NCBI GenBank assembly: GCA_963662175.1
Contig: OY759216.1
Location: 49,183,087-49,247,086, forward strand
Source of the DNA: Aradus depressus
Taxonomy: Eukaryota > Arthropoda > Insecta > Hemiptera > Aradidae
DNA length: 64,000 nt
Direction: 5' to 3'
In this document: positions 1 through 10,762 of the stretch, piece by piece
Numbering within the stretch: position 1 is the first letter of the stretch
How the letters are laid out: each line of letters begins with the position of its first letter
Made by a program: the position numbers and the translations under genes
Notes under the pieces: generated by a model
Databases searched by the model: none
What the model was told of the DNA's origin: nothing
What the model saw: the letters and a program-made list of their open reading frames with translations, nothing else

Positions 1-158
1 TGGCTAATGATCAGAACGATTGTTAGTACCAGTAATGATGTTACTAGTGGAAAATACCTGGGTAATACCTGAATTTACGATGGTACTATAACTTTGAAGG
101 TAATTATCAAGAAAAGACATTTTTGTCACTTACATCCCTTTGCTTCTAACCCCCTCAA
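1..158 (-). mobile_element. MITE-B, partial copy cut by window edge
   Basis: This stretch is close to the reverse complement of 37781-37937. It ends at 158 with the same terminal sequence (GCTTCTAACCCCCTCAA), which is the terminal inverted repeat of the complete copy at 37781-38027. The other end lies outside the window. There is no coding capacity. A small non-autonomous DNA transposon is the best reading. Confidence 0.6.
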
Positions 159-164
159 ATCATT

Positions 165-300
165 ATTCACCTAGGGTAGAGACACAGGCTCGGGACCATC
201 ACTCAACGTCCCATCCGAAGGACTTTGTGCTTAAGTTTATTTTACCTCCCAGATAGTGCAGATAAGCAAGCACGCATACCGCTGACTATCAGCGCCTTCA
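165..300 (-). mobile_element. tRNA-derived SINE, partial
   Basis: Reading on the minus strand it carries the SINE body landmarks: the 'gggaggtaaaataaa' block, the 'ccttcggatgggacgtt' block and the 'gtcccgagcctgt' block. Next to it is a decayed tRNA-like head (agcaagcacgcataccgctga). The RNA polymerase III B box is destroyed, so this copy should be dead. Confidence 0.65.
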
Positions 301-417
301 ATATAACATTGTAAGAACACAATTAAAATTTTTTTATATTGCTTTATAATAATGTTTTATACATGTTTTTCACTTTAAATATTTAATAAAAAACACTATT
401 TTGTAATCATTTTCAGC

Positions 418-728
418 ACCAGTTTATTATCACCGTTACGAATTTTTCGCGAATGATCTCACCAGATATTGGTGTTTTGCCTAGCGCACTCTTGAAGAAA
501 CCATTCAAGCAATACGTTTTCAACTTGAGGAAACTCACTCAGGGAAGGCTTGATACTTCACCAAGTAGAACGCTTAAGAATAATAGCAATTGTTATTTTT
601 TGAGGGTCTCAGAAATAACTTTTATTGGAAATCGAAGACACTCAGACCACCTCGGCATTTTCTTTAAACCCAAAATAAAAACAAATAGAAAAATGCTTTA
701 TAAGAAAAAATTGCTAGCTTCACAGTAG
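418..728 (+). other. Unidentified, possibly decayed coding sequence
   Basis: A run ending in a splice-acceptor-like TTTTCAG at about 411-417 precedes an open frame of about 100 codons that closes at 728. In a different frame, about 420-535 also reads as protein-like sequence (including LEETIQAIRFQLEETHSGK) but contains an in-frame TAG. I do not recognise either product. It may be chance, or a remnant of an old transposon gene. No promoter or conserved motif supports expression. Confidence 0.15.
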
Positions 729-1274
729 GTAACTAATTTAGCAAATTAGTAATTATTATTAGTTTTGATAAATTCTACGTTAGTAACAAATAATTGTTTT
801 CAACTAAAGTAATAAATGTATACTATTATAGGTAATACAATTAAAAAGGTAATATTATAAAATAAATACTTGTATGTATTTCCATGAATATAATAATATA
901 TAAGGAGCGGGAGATGATGCCCGCCATATTTAGTGTCTAGGCGCATGCGTGGTGGGGGCCAAAAAGAAAAAAGAACCAACTCCTTGAGCAGAGGAGGGTG
1001 GGTGCTACTAAGGAATTGGCGGGAATCTGAGACCACCGCGCCACTTTCACACGTATCCATTTAGTAGTCTGGCAACCCTCGACAATAGGTCGGATTCCAA
1101 TACACGTAGCAGCATCACTGTCCCATTTTCAATTTTTTTTTTTTTTTTCGAAACAGTAATTTTTAAGTTTTTACTTCCTTAGCATAGGGGGGAACACTAA
1201 GTAATCAGTCACAAGTTCAAGTTTTCACAGGAAATTCATGTTTTGCAACGCCATAATTCTAAAAATGAAAAAAA

Positions 1275-1385
1275 TATATATATATATTGTGTGTGTGAAC
1301 AGGATAACTCCTGATAGAATGAATGTATCAACACGAAATTTTATATGTGTATCTCAGAAACCCATAAGCACTGTTTATAACACCT
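1275..1385 (-). mobile_element. Repeat A fragment
   Basis: It contains the antisense form of the Repeat A module (gaatgtatcaacacgaaatt, then 'tatgtgtatc'). The copy is truncated on both sides, and a (TA)n run adjoins it at 1275-1287. Confidence 0.5.
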
Positions 1386-1424
1386 ACTGATGTTCAGTTA
1401 GATCAACCAAAGAGAAAGAGGGGA

Positions 1425-1447
1425 GGGGGGGGGGGGGGGGGGGGGGG
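1425..1447 (+). repeat. Homopolymer run, 23 G
   Basis: An uninterrupted G tract follows a GGGGA lead-in. It is one of five runs of 21 or more G in the window, all on the + strand. The flanks are not shared with the other runs. Confidence 0.95.
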
Positions 1448-1784
1448 TTGATTTGTTTGTCACATACGCCTGAAGGGTACTAAGAACGTCGGCGCCCCAC
1501 TGCGACAGAAGTGTTGGAACATGTCGCGTTTTACCCACTTTGTTTAAATGGCATTACATCATGCCGATATTTTTTTTTTTCACTGATGCTCCCGGTACTG
1601 CACTGAAGTCGCCATCACGTGACAGATATGTGTGGATCGACCTTTATACCATCGTCAGGATCAGTATAACTCAGATCTGATGTACACAAATGTATGGTTC
1701 GCACTCAGCAAACATGCCTTAATTTATAACTAAACCTGACAATAATACCGAAAACGGTAGTTTAAGTACACATTTCTTCTGAAA

Positions 1785-2363
1785 TATGTTACTATTTTAT
1801 GTACCACGACGTATATAGAAACTATTAGTTTCAAATATAGAGAGATATTTAAAACTTCACCGCACTGAATAAGTACAAGAGGATTAAAGAAATATAGGAC
1901 AAAACAGAAAATAACTTCCTTTACGGTGCTTTCACTGCTCTGTTTAAATTTCATGTATAATAGACAATATTTGAAAAATGAAATTTGTTTCATTTATACA
2001 TTCTGTTATGTTACTATATGTCGCACCTTTACCGGAACAGTGACTACTCAAAAAATTTCGATTTTCAGGTTAAGATGTTTTTCGGTCAAAAATTGTCCAT
2101 ATTTTTACTAGAAAAAGGACCTAATGCAAAATACTGGATATTTTTCATCAAAAAAATATATAAGTCTATGTTAATTTTTGAAAAGCATTATTTTTCTTGG
2201 TCACTGTTCCGGTAAAGGTGCGATAGGTACTATGAAGAATATAGAAACTATTAGTAACAAATATGGAGATATATTTAAAAAATCACAATGGATAAAGTAC
2301 ATGAGGATTAAAGAAATATACGGCAAAACGGAAAATAACTTCCTTTATCGTGATTTCACTGCT
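1785..2363 (+). repeat. Direct duplication, second copy carrying MITE-C
   Basis: The segment 1785-1945 (ttactatttt... tatagaaactattag... aagaaatatagg... cttcctttacgg) is repeated at about 2003-2363. The second copy is split by the inverted-repeat element at 2021-2223. The downstream end of the second copy runs straight into the 55-bp tandem array, so the array appears to have expanded from the end of this duplicated unit. Confidence 0.7.
2021..2223. mobile_element. MITE-C, inverted-repeat element of about 203 bp
   Basis: The terminal inverted repeats are 24 bp and appear perfect: 2021-2044 starts TCGCACCTTTACCGGAACAG, and 2200-2223 is its reverse complement. The interior is AT-rich and has no credible gene. 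It interrupts a sequence that is present uninterrupted at about 1785-1830, which supports insertion. The target duplication is unclear. The superfamily is not assigned. Confidence 0.75.
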
Positions 2364-2637
2364 TAAAGAAATATACGGCAAAACAGAAAATAACTTCCTT
2401 TATCGTGATTTCACTGCTTAAAGAAATATAGGGCAAAACGGAGAATTAATTCCTTTATCGTGATTTCACTGCTTAAAGAAATATACGGCAAAACGGAAAA
2501 TAACTTCCTTTATCGTGATTTCACTGCTTAAAGAAATATACGGCAAAACGGAAAATAACTTCCTTTATCGTGCTTTCACTGTTTAAAGAAATATACGGCA
2601 AAACGGAAAATAACTTCCTTTATCGTGATTTCACTGC
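2305..2637 (+). repeat. 55-bp tandem repeat, about 6 units
   Basis: The landmark TCCTTTATCG recurs at 2341, 2396, 2451, 2506, 2561 and 2616 (exact 55-bp spacing, with the 2571 region reading tgctttcac). Each unit reads roughly 'cttaaagaaatatacggcaa' through 'ttatcgtgatttcactg'. Differences between units are few, so the array is young or homogenised. Confidence 0.95.
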
Positions 2638-2639
2638 CC

Positions 2640-3870
2640 TTAATCTTCGTTTGTAATTTTATATTCCCTACGCACATCATTTATAGATAAACAATTGAAT
2701 AAATCAGGAGTACTCACAACGAAGGGGGAGAAAGTTGCATACGTTATCATCCTGCAACTTACCTGCAAAATAAAACAAATTATTAGAACTGAAGCATGTC
2801 AGTGTACATAGCATTTTATAAAAAGATGACGTTTCATGGGTGATGCAGTCATACAATCACATCACAGGATCCAAGACAGTATTAACCTTCCTCCACTCGC
2901 ACCCCGTTTTTTAATTTGGTCACTCGCGCCTTTGATTTATTCAAACATTTAACAATTTATCATTTCGCTATTTTTTTTTTATTCAGGATATTACTTTCTA
3001 TTATCTGACATATTATAAAAAAAAGTAAAACTTAGTAATTCAAAATGTATGTTATTTTTTTAGTTAGGAGGTAGTCCACTAATGGTATGCTTGAATACCA
3101 ATTGTCGCACCTTAGGTTTCTGTTTCTTCTTTGATGTATTTTATTATTATATTGTATTTTAACTAATAAACATAACATCGTAAAGAATTAATATACATTG
3201 AAATGTGTCAAAATCAAAGATAAAAGGTACTTATATTTTATATAGCTAATACTCGCGTGTTTGATTATTTCCAAAATATGCCACTTATCCACTTTGAAGT
3301 TCAATTACGGACTGATGAAAGAAACTAGGAAAAACCCACCCCCAACATATAGTCCAGGGAAGTCCAAATATAGAATAGAAGGGGTTGAACAGGTCAACAA
3401 ATCGCCTCCCTTTTCCAGAAAAGGAAAAATTTGAACACGTTTGAAAAAATCAAACGGTGCGAGTGGCGGAAGGTTAACAATTATTCTAATATAATCCGGT
3501 TTATATGTATTTACATAATTTTCTGTGAGCCCAAAATTTTCCGTACACATGCATTTAACATATTTCGATACTTTACCCAGTATTCAATAATAATATATAA
3601 TTTTGTTAATTTTTATTAACAATAATTAATATCTCACCCTTAATCATATTTTTATTTTTAATCCACTAACCTAAACCTTTTAAGCCCTTAAAGTTGATTT
3701 GTTAATTGCCACTATAAAAACAAAGTTTTTAAAACCACTAAATTGAAAAGTAATTTTTCGCGAAGGCCATTAGCTTTGGAATGACCATTAAAAGCCAAAT
3801 TCAATTCATCTACTTTCTAATATATAGGACATCATTTTCAAGAATAAATAGTTGTCTGTGAACGACTTAC
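2640..3870. other. AT-rich spacer, nothing recognised
   Basis: I found no gene, RNA gene or known repeat family here. Short open frames exist on both strands but lack protein-like composition. Confidence 0.5.
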
Positions 3871-3879
3871 CCGAAAATA

Positions 3880-4820
3880 CTCTCCCAGAACCAATAAATT
3901 AAATTTTCGCTCCCTAAAACCAGTCCGTAGGGCTTACTTACATAAGGGCTTCTATTAAGGTTTTTAAGACCGCCCTCCTAAACCCCCTCTTCCCTTCGGC
4001 TGATTTCACAATTAACAGGCATTGTCCTCATATGGTTTTGAAATTAAATATGAAATTTCATGGAGATATATCGTCGCTTAAGCAGCAACGCGGCATATCT
4101 CAATTTTGAGAGATTTACAGGAAAGAGGAAAAACTTATTTTAAATGATTATTGTAGTGATTTTACTTTATCAACGAGTGATCCAATGTTTATTTGATCAA
4201 ATATTTATTATTTGTTTGAACCAAAAGTAATTTAATTAAAAAGGGTGGTATTTATGGTGTTGAGTTATGCGCTGTTTGCATGAAAGGTTGAGATGTGTGG
4301 TGTTGTCTTTTTTACGTTTTTCACGCTCCTAGTGGCCGGTAGAGTGAAACTAGTAATCTGAGCTTGTTTCCCGCGAAAATACGAATCCAACGATATGCAT
4401 AACTCAATTTGGGCAAAAATTGAGTTATGCGGTGTTGCTGCTTAAGCGACGATATATTCATTACATCGGCAGTTATTGGTGTTTTTCTAGAGCCCCCCTT
4501 AGATTTCCTCTTATCCTCCGGCCAATGCTGATTAATACTTCTTTTGGGGTTTTGAATTTATACATGAAATTTTGGGTCGACATATACATATATTACAACG
4601 GCAGTTATTAAAGTTTTGTGTTAAGCATCCCCTCTTCCCTTTGTCTGAAAATTAATAGTCAACACATTCATTCTATTGGGTGTTATCGTGTTCTCAAACA
4701 TACACACAGAGATGTTGTTTTTCATTTTTGGAATCAGACTATCGGAAAACACGAAATTCTGGTGAAAACTCAGCTTTGAATCTTGACTCTATTACATAAC
4801 TTCGTATAGATGGACCAATG
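3880..4820 (+). mobile_element. Repeat A, near-complete copy split by MITE-D
   Basis: The left part (3895-4066) starts in the 'ttttcgctcc' zone, and the copy resumes at 4457 with 'ttcattacatcggcagttatt'. It then continues through the second and third modules to the 'ggaaaacacgaaattctggtg' and 'attacataacttcgtatag' 3' zone at about 4800. The sequence on either side of 4067-4456 joins into the normal Repeat A order, which shows a nested insertion. Confidence 0.8.
4067..4456. mobile_element. MITE-D, nested in Repeat A
   Basis: It is a 390-bp element with long inverted repeats of about 40 bp. The left arm runs from 4067 (tatatcgtcgcttaagcagc) and the right arm ends at 4456 with its reverse complement; mismatches lie in the inner part. 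The interior holds further 'gagttatgcg' / 'cgcataactc' inverted pieces. There is no open frame of note. A short ATA or TA target duplication is possible but cannot be separated from the arm ends. Confidence 0.8.
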
Positions 4821-5414
4821 TGAAATTATGACGTGCACCAATATCTTCTTGCGTATAAAAATAGTAAATTATTTTTTCTGTCTTTTAAATTTTTGCCCCG
4901 TAAATATTTTATTTTATTTTTTAATACTGCCCTCCCCGAGTGTATCAAGTTAGAGGCACTGAAGCGCTTAGCTGTATTCGATTACTGACATTTTCAAAAT
5001 GGCGTCCGTCAGAGCCAACAAGTCTTCCATAAGCCTCTACCCTCTATCATTAATTGTAAAATGATCAAATTCGACATAATATGTACGCAGCATATTATGC
5101 TTTGTGCTTGATATCACAGACAGGATCCATTTACATACAAAACAAGCTATGCGCGCCAAAAATATGCATAAAATTGCGGTACACTTGTTTTTTTTTTTAA
5201 ATGGGTATCAAATAAAAGGTATCAGTAGCGACAAAAGTTTCTCCTACGTCTCCAGACCCTTTACTAATTTGTTATCGACGAATATCGATTATAAATACGT
5301 ACTTTACGACTTCCCTCTGCATTGTTATGTTATATTTATAGCGCTATTCACAATACCTTTAGCACGCTTTCCTTCGGAGGGAACCTTCTTTTAAAGACCC
5401 TTATAACCTAACAA

Positions 5415-5880
5415 AACTTGGGATGAAAATTTAGGACTGCCACAATAGTCGAGCTTCAGTACACCAGGGCGAAGAAAAGAAGGCCGGGTATGAGACAAAA
5501 AAACAAACTAAAAATAATTCGAAGTATAAATATTATAATATTTATTATTATATGTATAATAAATTGATTACGATAGTTGGATTATGTGAGTTTTAATATA
5601 GCGTAATAATTTTTTAGAGCATAGTTATAGCGACTCAGGCTCGGGCTTTAGGCAATGCGGTCATATTGCATACTACTCATTCGTCGCTGGACATGAGCCC
5701 AACTTTACTGTGAGTTTCCTAAGTTTTTATTCACCTCTCAGGCTCGACTCCATTACCATAATAACAATTTTTATTTCCGTTAAACCATAACATGGTAATA
5801 GGATACTTCATAAGCATAACGTTCCATCCAAAGGACGGCGTGCTCAAGGTTTTTTCCACATAATAAACTTAAGAATTTCG
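5415..5880. mobile_element. Two decayed SINE pieces
   Basis: About 5425-5490 matches the SINE 3' body on the + strand (aaaatttaggactgccaca... gggtatgaga). About 5625-5860 matches the body on the - strand (ctcgggctttaggc... cgctggacatgagccc... aaaggacggcgtgctc). Both are strongly diverged, and the second is interrupted by unrelated sequence around 5750-5815. Confidence 0.5.
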
Positions 5881-6142
5881 AACCCGCTATAAAATGCTTT
5901 TATTTTTATTTTCTTGGCAGAGAGAGGTCATAATAACATATAATTTCTATCGAAATTATTTTTGTTTAATATTTTTATTATCATTCATTTCTTTATTATA
6001 TACTATTTACTAAACTGATATTTGTTAATTTATTTATATACATAATATTTATGTATAAAAAACACAACAATTATTACCATTCATCTCATAATACAATATT
6101 ATATTACTTTATTAAGTATATAACTTTAAATAAATTAAGAAA

Positions 6143-6168
6143 GGGGGGGGGGGGGGGGGGGGGGGGGG
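6143..6168 (+). repeat. Homopolymer run, 26 G
   Basis: This is an uninterrupted G tract between AT-rich flanks, and the longest G run in the window. Confidence 0.95.
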
Positions 6169-6268
6169 TGAATTCGAAATTAATACATTTATTAGATAAA
6201 AATAAAGGCTCTCACCGAGGAAACATCAAAAGGAAAAGTCGAGGCGGGAATAAATTTGATTCGGGCTA

Positions 6269-6612
6269 CGGTAGAGTTCCGCTAATCCGGACGGGATTTT
6301 AAAAAAAGAATTAAAATTTAGTAAACTAAAAATTTAATTTAGCGAGCGGTAAGTAGGAAAATAATTCAAAGAAAGGGTTTGAATTGACTTACTCAGTTGG
6401 CTACAATGAAAAAGTTCCGACAAAGAGAAGACGTCGAACTGGGCCACGACACTGTGGCAGACCAAAAGAAGGCGCGCTGAATATTTACACTAATATTTTT
6501 TAAAAAAATTGTTAATGTTTATCATGTGCATTTTACAGCAAATTCCGTTTAATCAGCACTTTCGGTAATCCGGACGGGATCCGGTCCCATCTAGTCCGGA
6601 TTAGCGGGACAT
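6269..6612. mobile_element. Pogo/Tigger-like non-autonomous element (probable)
   Basis: The left end after a TA reads CGGTAGAGTTCCGCTAATCC. The right end holds the inverted form (gtccggattagcgggac, ending near 6610), and a third related block (ttcggtaatccggacggg) lies at 6562-6579. A 'CGGTAGA..CTC/TTCC..' end next to TA is typical of pogo-type Tc1/mariner elements. No transposase frame is left. Confidence 0.45.
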
Positions 6613-7149
6613 TTTCGGTGAACATTTTTTTTTTTTTTTTTTGAGTTTGAGTATGAAGACATATGTAAGAGTTTTCCGGACCATGAATTTAGCGCCCCCC
6701 TCTCTGCAGAGGCCTCGTGCGTACCGTTGCGTGGATCCACTGCGTGGTGACCCACTAAGCTCTCTAACCGGTCACGATTTCTTCCTTCACTCCACTCTGC
6801 TACTACCACCACTACTAGAGCCCACCTCTCTATGAATGGCCAACCACTCCCATTAATACCCGTCACCAACCCTTACAGTTGTGGTGCGCGAGCCCGCGCG
6901 AACTATACAACAAATTATAGATCTGAATGAATTATTTCTTATTTTAAAAAACATATGTCGTCATTGATAAACGCTATCGCTAATATATATACACAAACTT
7001 TGTCAGCTGTAATCGGGAATGCTGAGCTGCCGATTATATAATATCCCCTATACTCGTACTAAGTAGGTATAGCTAAAACGAAGTAAAAGAATATTATTCT
7101 GAACTTGAATTGTCTGTCGGTGGAACGCAGCGAATATTAGTTAATGAAT

Positions 7150-7312
7150 TTTCAACAGGGGGGCTTATACTCAAATAACCTAAATAACTGCCGAGAAAAT
7201 GAATGTATCGTTAGCCTTAACAATCGATTGATTTTGGAGGGAGAGCGAATTCGCAATTGATTAATTAATGCTGGGAAAGTATATAGCTGATGAACCACCG
7301 ACGACTTTTTTT
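7150..7312 (-). mobile_element. Repeat A, 5' end piece
   Basis: It runs from the antisense module ('aactgccga... aatgtatcg') through 'gagggagagcga' and 'attaattaatgctgggaaag' to the terminal palindrome zone (gatgaaccaccgacgac). It is followed by the T-run that often adjoins this end. Confidence 0.65.
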
Positions 7313-7334
7313 TTAATAAATAATAAAATTACTT

Positions 7335-7400
7335 GTTCAAGATGGTGGGTTCGAAACCCGACCGAGATCCTTAGTTTATTTTATCTGGGAGGTTATCTCC
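7335..7400 (+). mobile_element. SINE fragment containing B box
   Basis: The stretch 'gtgggttcgaaacccgaccga' includes an intact GGTTCGAAACC B box, followed by the 'ccttagttta... atctgggaggt' body. The head with the A box and the 3' half are missing. Confidence 0.65.
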
Positions 7401-8099
7401 ATGGTACCATATTATTGTATTGTCACCAGAATTGCATAAGTGTGCTAAGTTTCAAATCGATACGACAATTAGAAGTGGGTGAAAATTGAGTTGTAAGATT
7501 TGAAGTTACAGGTGAAGCTAATAAAAGCGTGTTAAATGATACATATTCTGAAGAGGACCTAATTGGGAAAATATATGCGATAATTTTGGAGACCGTTCCC
7601 CCTTGTCTTAAATCCTATCTTTGTAATTGCGTCAGAAATTTCGCAAATATATTGAATACTTTTTGGAGAATTTACATAAACGTAATAATATCTTATATAT
7701 AGAATTTTAGCCCTTCGATGGATACGAAATTAAATTTACATTGGGTTCCCTTTTCCACCATCCCTGAGTTTATGACGAGGGTTGACCCTGTATTTGCTGG
7801 CTAAATCTCCAATCTGTCAATAATATATTTTTCAGGATAGATGGCAATCAATTAAATGTCAACTAAATTAATAAATGGCTGTCACAAATGTTTATTTGTA
7901 TTATTATTGTCCAAAATAACAACTCAAAACAATTAGACCTAGCTCTCAATAACTGTCCGATTAAAGCGAAGTCAATAAATATCTCGACAGTGTCTGTGTC
8001 TCCAAAACTCATGTTTTTTTTATAGCAACGAAATTACTTTTTTTCATGACTCCGGACTCACAAATAATCATAATAATTAATGAAACAAGTTATTCTCAA

Positions 8100-8225
8100 A
8101 GATCGCGGGTTCGAAACCTGGCCGAGGCCCTTAGGTTTTCTAACTGGGAGGTAGGTAAGAAACTTCAGCACTCCCTCCTTCGGATGAGACGTTAAGCGAT
8201 GGTCCCGAGCCTGTGCGTCCCGGAG
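8100..8225 (+). mobile_element. SINE fragment
   Basis: It starts inside the tRNA-like head (gatcgcgggttcgaaacctg, B box intact) and runs through 'tgggaggta', 'ccttcggatgagacgttaag' and 'gatggtcccgagcctgtgcg'. The 3' third is missing. Confidence 0.7.
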
Positions 8226-8229
8226 AGTG

Positions 8230-9465
8230 GAGACCCATTTTTATGTTGTTTGAGATGAGAGACAGGTAAGAATGTCCGAAGGAGGAGGATCTCCTTGTTC
8301 TTTAAATGTCCTGGAAGTAGGAAAAATAAATTTTCAAAGATGAGTATATAGGCTTATTGAAAAAATAAAAACACCGAGCTAATAGTTAATAACGGAGAAT
8401 TGGTATCTCTTCAATCTGACCAGTAATTACCTCTACCGGGTATTAGAGTAACCAGCATTTTTACTGCCATTACTAACAGCAATATGAAATCGGACTAAAA
8501 TTAACCACCTTACCTCTTATACCAACCACTTTTTTTATAGATCACGCTTCCTCTCTCTCTCCTCTCAAATTCATTTATTACTTTATTACTATTCATTTAT
8601 TACTACTGGGGTGTAAGGAAGTCACTCTCAGAATTATGCAGTACAATGAAACAAAAAGAACCATTACCAACCAACACATTACTACCAATCTCACCCAGTA
8701 ACGCCAGTATGAAATGATTTTGAGAGGGGGAGAGGAAGGAAGAATAACCTGTGGAGAGGAGGATGGTATAAGAAAGTCCTGGCATGAAAGGGAATGGTAT
8801 AGAGTCATGTCGTGGCCATATAGTGATCTGAGGAAGGGTGAATATTATGAAGGGGCGATTATGAATTAGACGGATCTTGATATGAATTTACATTATTCCC
8901 ATCCTTGCAATATTTTAGTTGATACCAGTTGACCAGCAGTGGTGGCAAACCGAGAGGGATAGAAAGGAAGCTACAATGAGGGTCGAAATTGGTCATTGCC
9001 AGCTCTCCCTAAATAGTAGCTACTTTAATGTAACAGGTCTCTCGGCCAGCAATCTTCCAGGGGGATGGGAATGGGATGATAAACATTAAGCAAAAAGATT
9101 TTCATGGATAGTGAGATTAGACACATCTAAGGTTGCAATATTATTAATAAGCAAATCATTAGGTCGCGTTAGTATTAATTTTACTGTGAAGCAGCTTATA
9201 TATTCAGAATCACATCTTTCCTATTTGCATATAGTTATTATTTCCTTTCAATTCTTATCCTTATTGGGACATTCCTCCGTTCACTTTGTGAAAGTCTCAT
9301 CCTCCTTACGTTGCTTTGGATGAACACCCTGAAAAAAAACTTCCTGACTAGGGTAGGGCCCCGCCAAGAGGGCGTATTTCCGTTGTCTTCTGGCGCCAGT
9401 TACCCGATAAATAGTGCATGTATGATTTGTTTTTCGGTGTCTGAACCAGTTTGTGAACAAAAAAC
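8230..9465. other. Spacer, nothing recognised
   Basis: I see no gene and no copy of the repeat families found elsewhere in the window. Confidence 0.45.
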
Positions 9466-9469
9466 TTGT

Positions 9470-10085
9470 TGGTGAATCACCGGCAGAGTACTTCCACAGC
9501 GCGAATTAATGCAACTACCAATTTACCGATTTCTTTGAAAATAAATAGCTCTCTTCCTCATGTTCTTCTGAATCCTCATATTAAATTTCATGTTGATACA
9601 TCGGTTTCATCGACCGTTATTAGGTTAGGATACGTCAATTGATTCACCTCCTTTTAGAACACCCCTCTTTCCCTTCAACCAATACGGCTTCTCCTTATGA
9701 GTCTTGCATACACATTATAAATTTCTGCCGATACATCCATTACATAAGCAGTTATTATGGTTTTTGAGCACAACCCCTCTCCCTCCTCTAGCACAACCCC
9801 CCTTTCTATATAATTAATAGGTGTAGTCGTTATTTTAGTTTCCTTTACTATAGCAGTTTTTTTTTTATGTTATCCCCCCCCTTCAATATGATTTTCTCCG
9901 TTTTGGGGCGATAGTCAGTCCATTGGGTGTCACCGAGTTCACAGACAGATAGGAATTTCTTTGAAAATTTTTCGAATCAGTGAGTCGGAAAACATGAAAT
10001 TCCGATGAAAATTCAACATGAATTTTTGACCGACTACATAATTTCCCGTATACTTCGTATTGCATGGGGAAGAAGTAAATCACAT
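9470..10085 (+). mobile_element. Repeat A, full-length copy
   Basis: It begins with the palindrome GGTGAATCACC and 'gtacttccacagcgcgaatt'. It carries modules at about 9590 (gttgatacatcg) and 9725 (gccgatacatcc) and a third at about 9905. It ends with 'aaaacatgaaattccgatga', 'gactacataatttcccgtat' and 'acttcgtattgcatggggaa'. About 615 bp. No open frame of interest on either strand. Confidence 0.8.
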
Positions 10086-10264
10086 CAACAGGGGATGCTA
10101 CAGGGAGATACCGGGAATGGAAGGGTCCCATCCCTTGGGGTGGGAGATGGAAACAGAGTTCTTTTCAAATTCAACCACGACCGAACCCAAGCTTCGCGGA
10201 GCGGAGCCGCTAGATTACGCTCTACTCCGCTCCCGGTGGCCATCCTTCTGTTAAAATAACTGGT

Positions 10265-10410
10265 CTCATTTTGGGAAGTTAAGGTGGAGTCCACAAGATT
10301 CACCTCTACCTTTGGACTCCCACTCTCGTGTGTCGGGCTTATCAGAACGATGAAAGAGCGCTCTGGTAGTAGGCGATATGACCTCGTAGTTAAAAGCCAG
10401 TGAAATATTA
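10265..10410 (+). mobile_element. SINE 3' fragment
   Basis: It contains 'ggactcccac', 'gatgaaagagcgctctggta', 'gtaggcgatatgacctcgta' and 'gttaaaagcc', the 3' third of the SINE on the + strand. Confidence 0.65.
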
Positions 10411-10548
10411 ATGAAAACAAAAAGAAAAAAGCTTACGATAATGTAGAATTTCAAATTAATTTTATAATGGAGTTGAATGCCTTTTTGCTGTGTGATTTAG
10501 AAATGTACACAGCCTTCTCTAAAAGCACTATTTACCAGTTCAACATAT

Positions 10549-10745
10549 AGTTAAGTGACACCTAACTACAAAAAGCATAGACTCAGCATCAGCACTTCTA
10601 GAAACAATATAACGGCGTTCGACTGCCGCGCGCTCAGTCTATTGAGTTCCGTCTTGCTGTTCACAACACCTTTACTTTGTAATTTTTCTGTATTTTAATA
10701 AAAGTTATTTTTTAAAAACTACTTTGTTGAATTCAGAACTTAATT
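10549..10745 (+). repeat. 5' LTR
   Basis: The LTR starts AGTTAAGTGACACC and ends GAACTTAATT, as in gypsy-type elements, which lack the TG...CA ends of vertebrate retroviruses. An initiator-like TCAGTCT lies at 10634-10640 and an AATAAA at 10697-10702. If transcription starts at A10636, U3 is about 87 bp and R includes the polyadenylation signal. No clear TATA box is placed for this start. Confidence 0.95.
10634..10640 (+). promoter_or_regulatory. Candidate initiator (TSS) in 5' LTR
   Basis: TCAGTCT matches the arthropod initiator consensus TCAGTY, with A10636 as +1. Errantivirus LTR promoters are commonly TATA-less and initiator-driven. The same motif recurs in the 3' LTR at 17939-17945. Confidence 0.5.
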
Positions 10746-10762
10746 GGCGCTGCGGACAGGAT
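10745..10762 (+). promoter_or_regulatory. Primer binding site (tRNA, probably Ser)
   Basis: Eighteen bases, TGGCGCTGCGGACAGGAT, start at the last T of the LTR. They would pair with a tRNA 3' end: CCA, discriminator G, a 7-nt acceptor strand and a 5-nt T-stem strand. G at the discriminator position and use by related elements suggest tRNA-Ser. The one-base overlap with the LTR is usual for this group. Confidence 0.75.

Noticed and set aside
2305..2637. 55-bp array as a CRISPR-like array
   Set aside because: Units are contiguous without unique spacers, and the context is eukaryotic.
6051..6302. 83-codon open frame containing a run of Gly
   Set aside because: It exists only because the 26-G run encodes poly-Gly; the rest has no protein-like composition.
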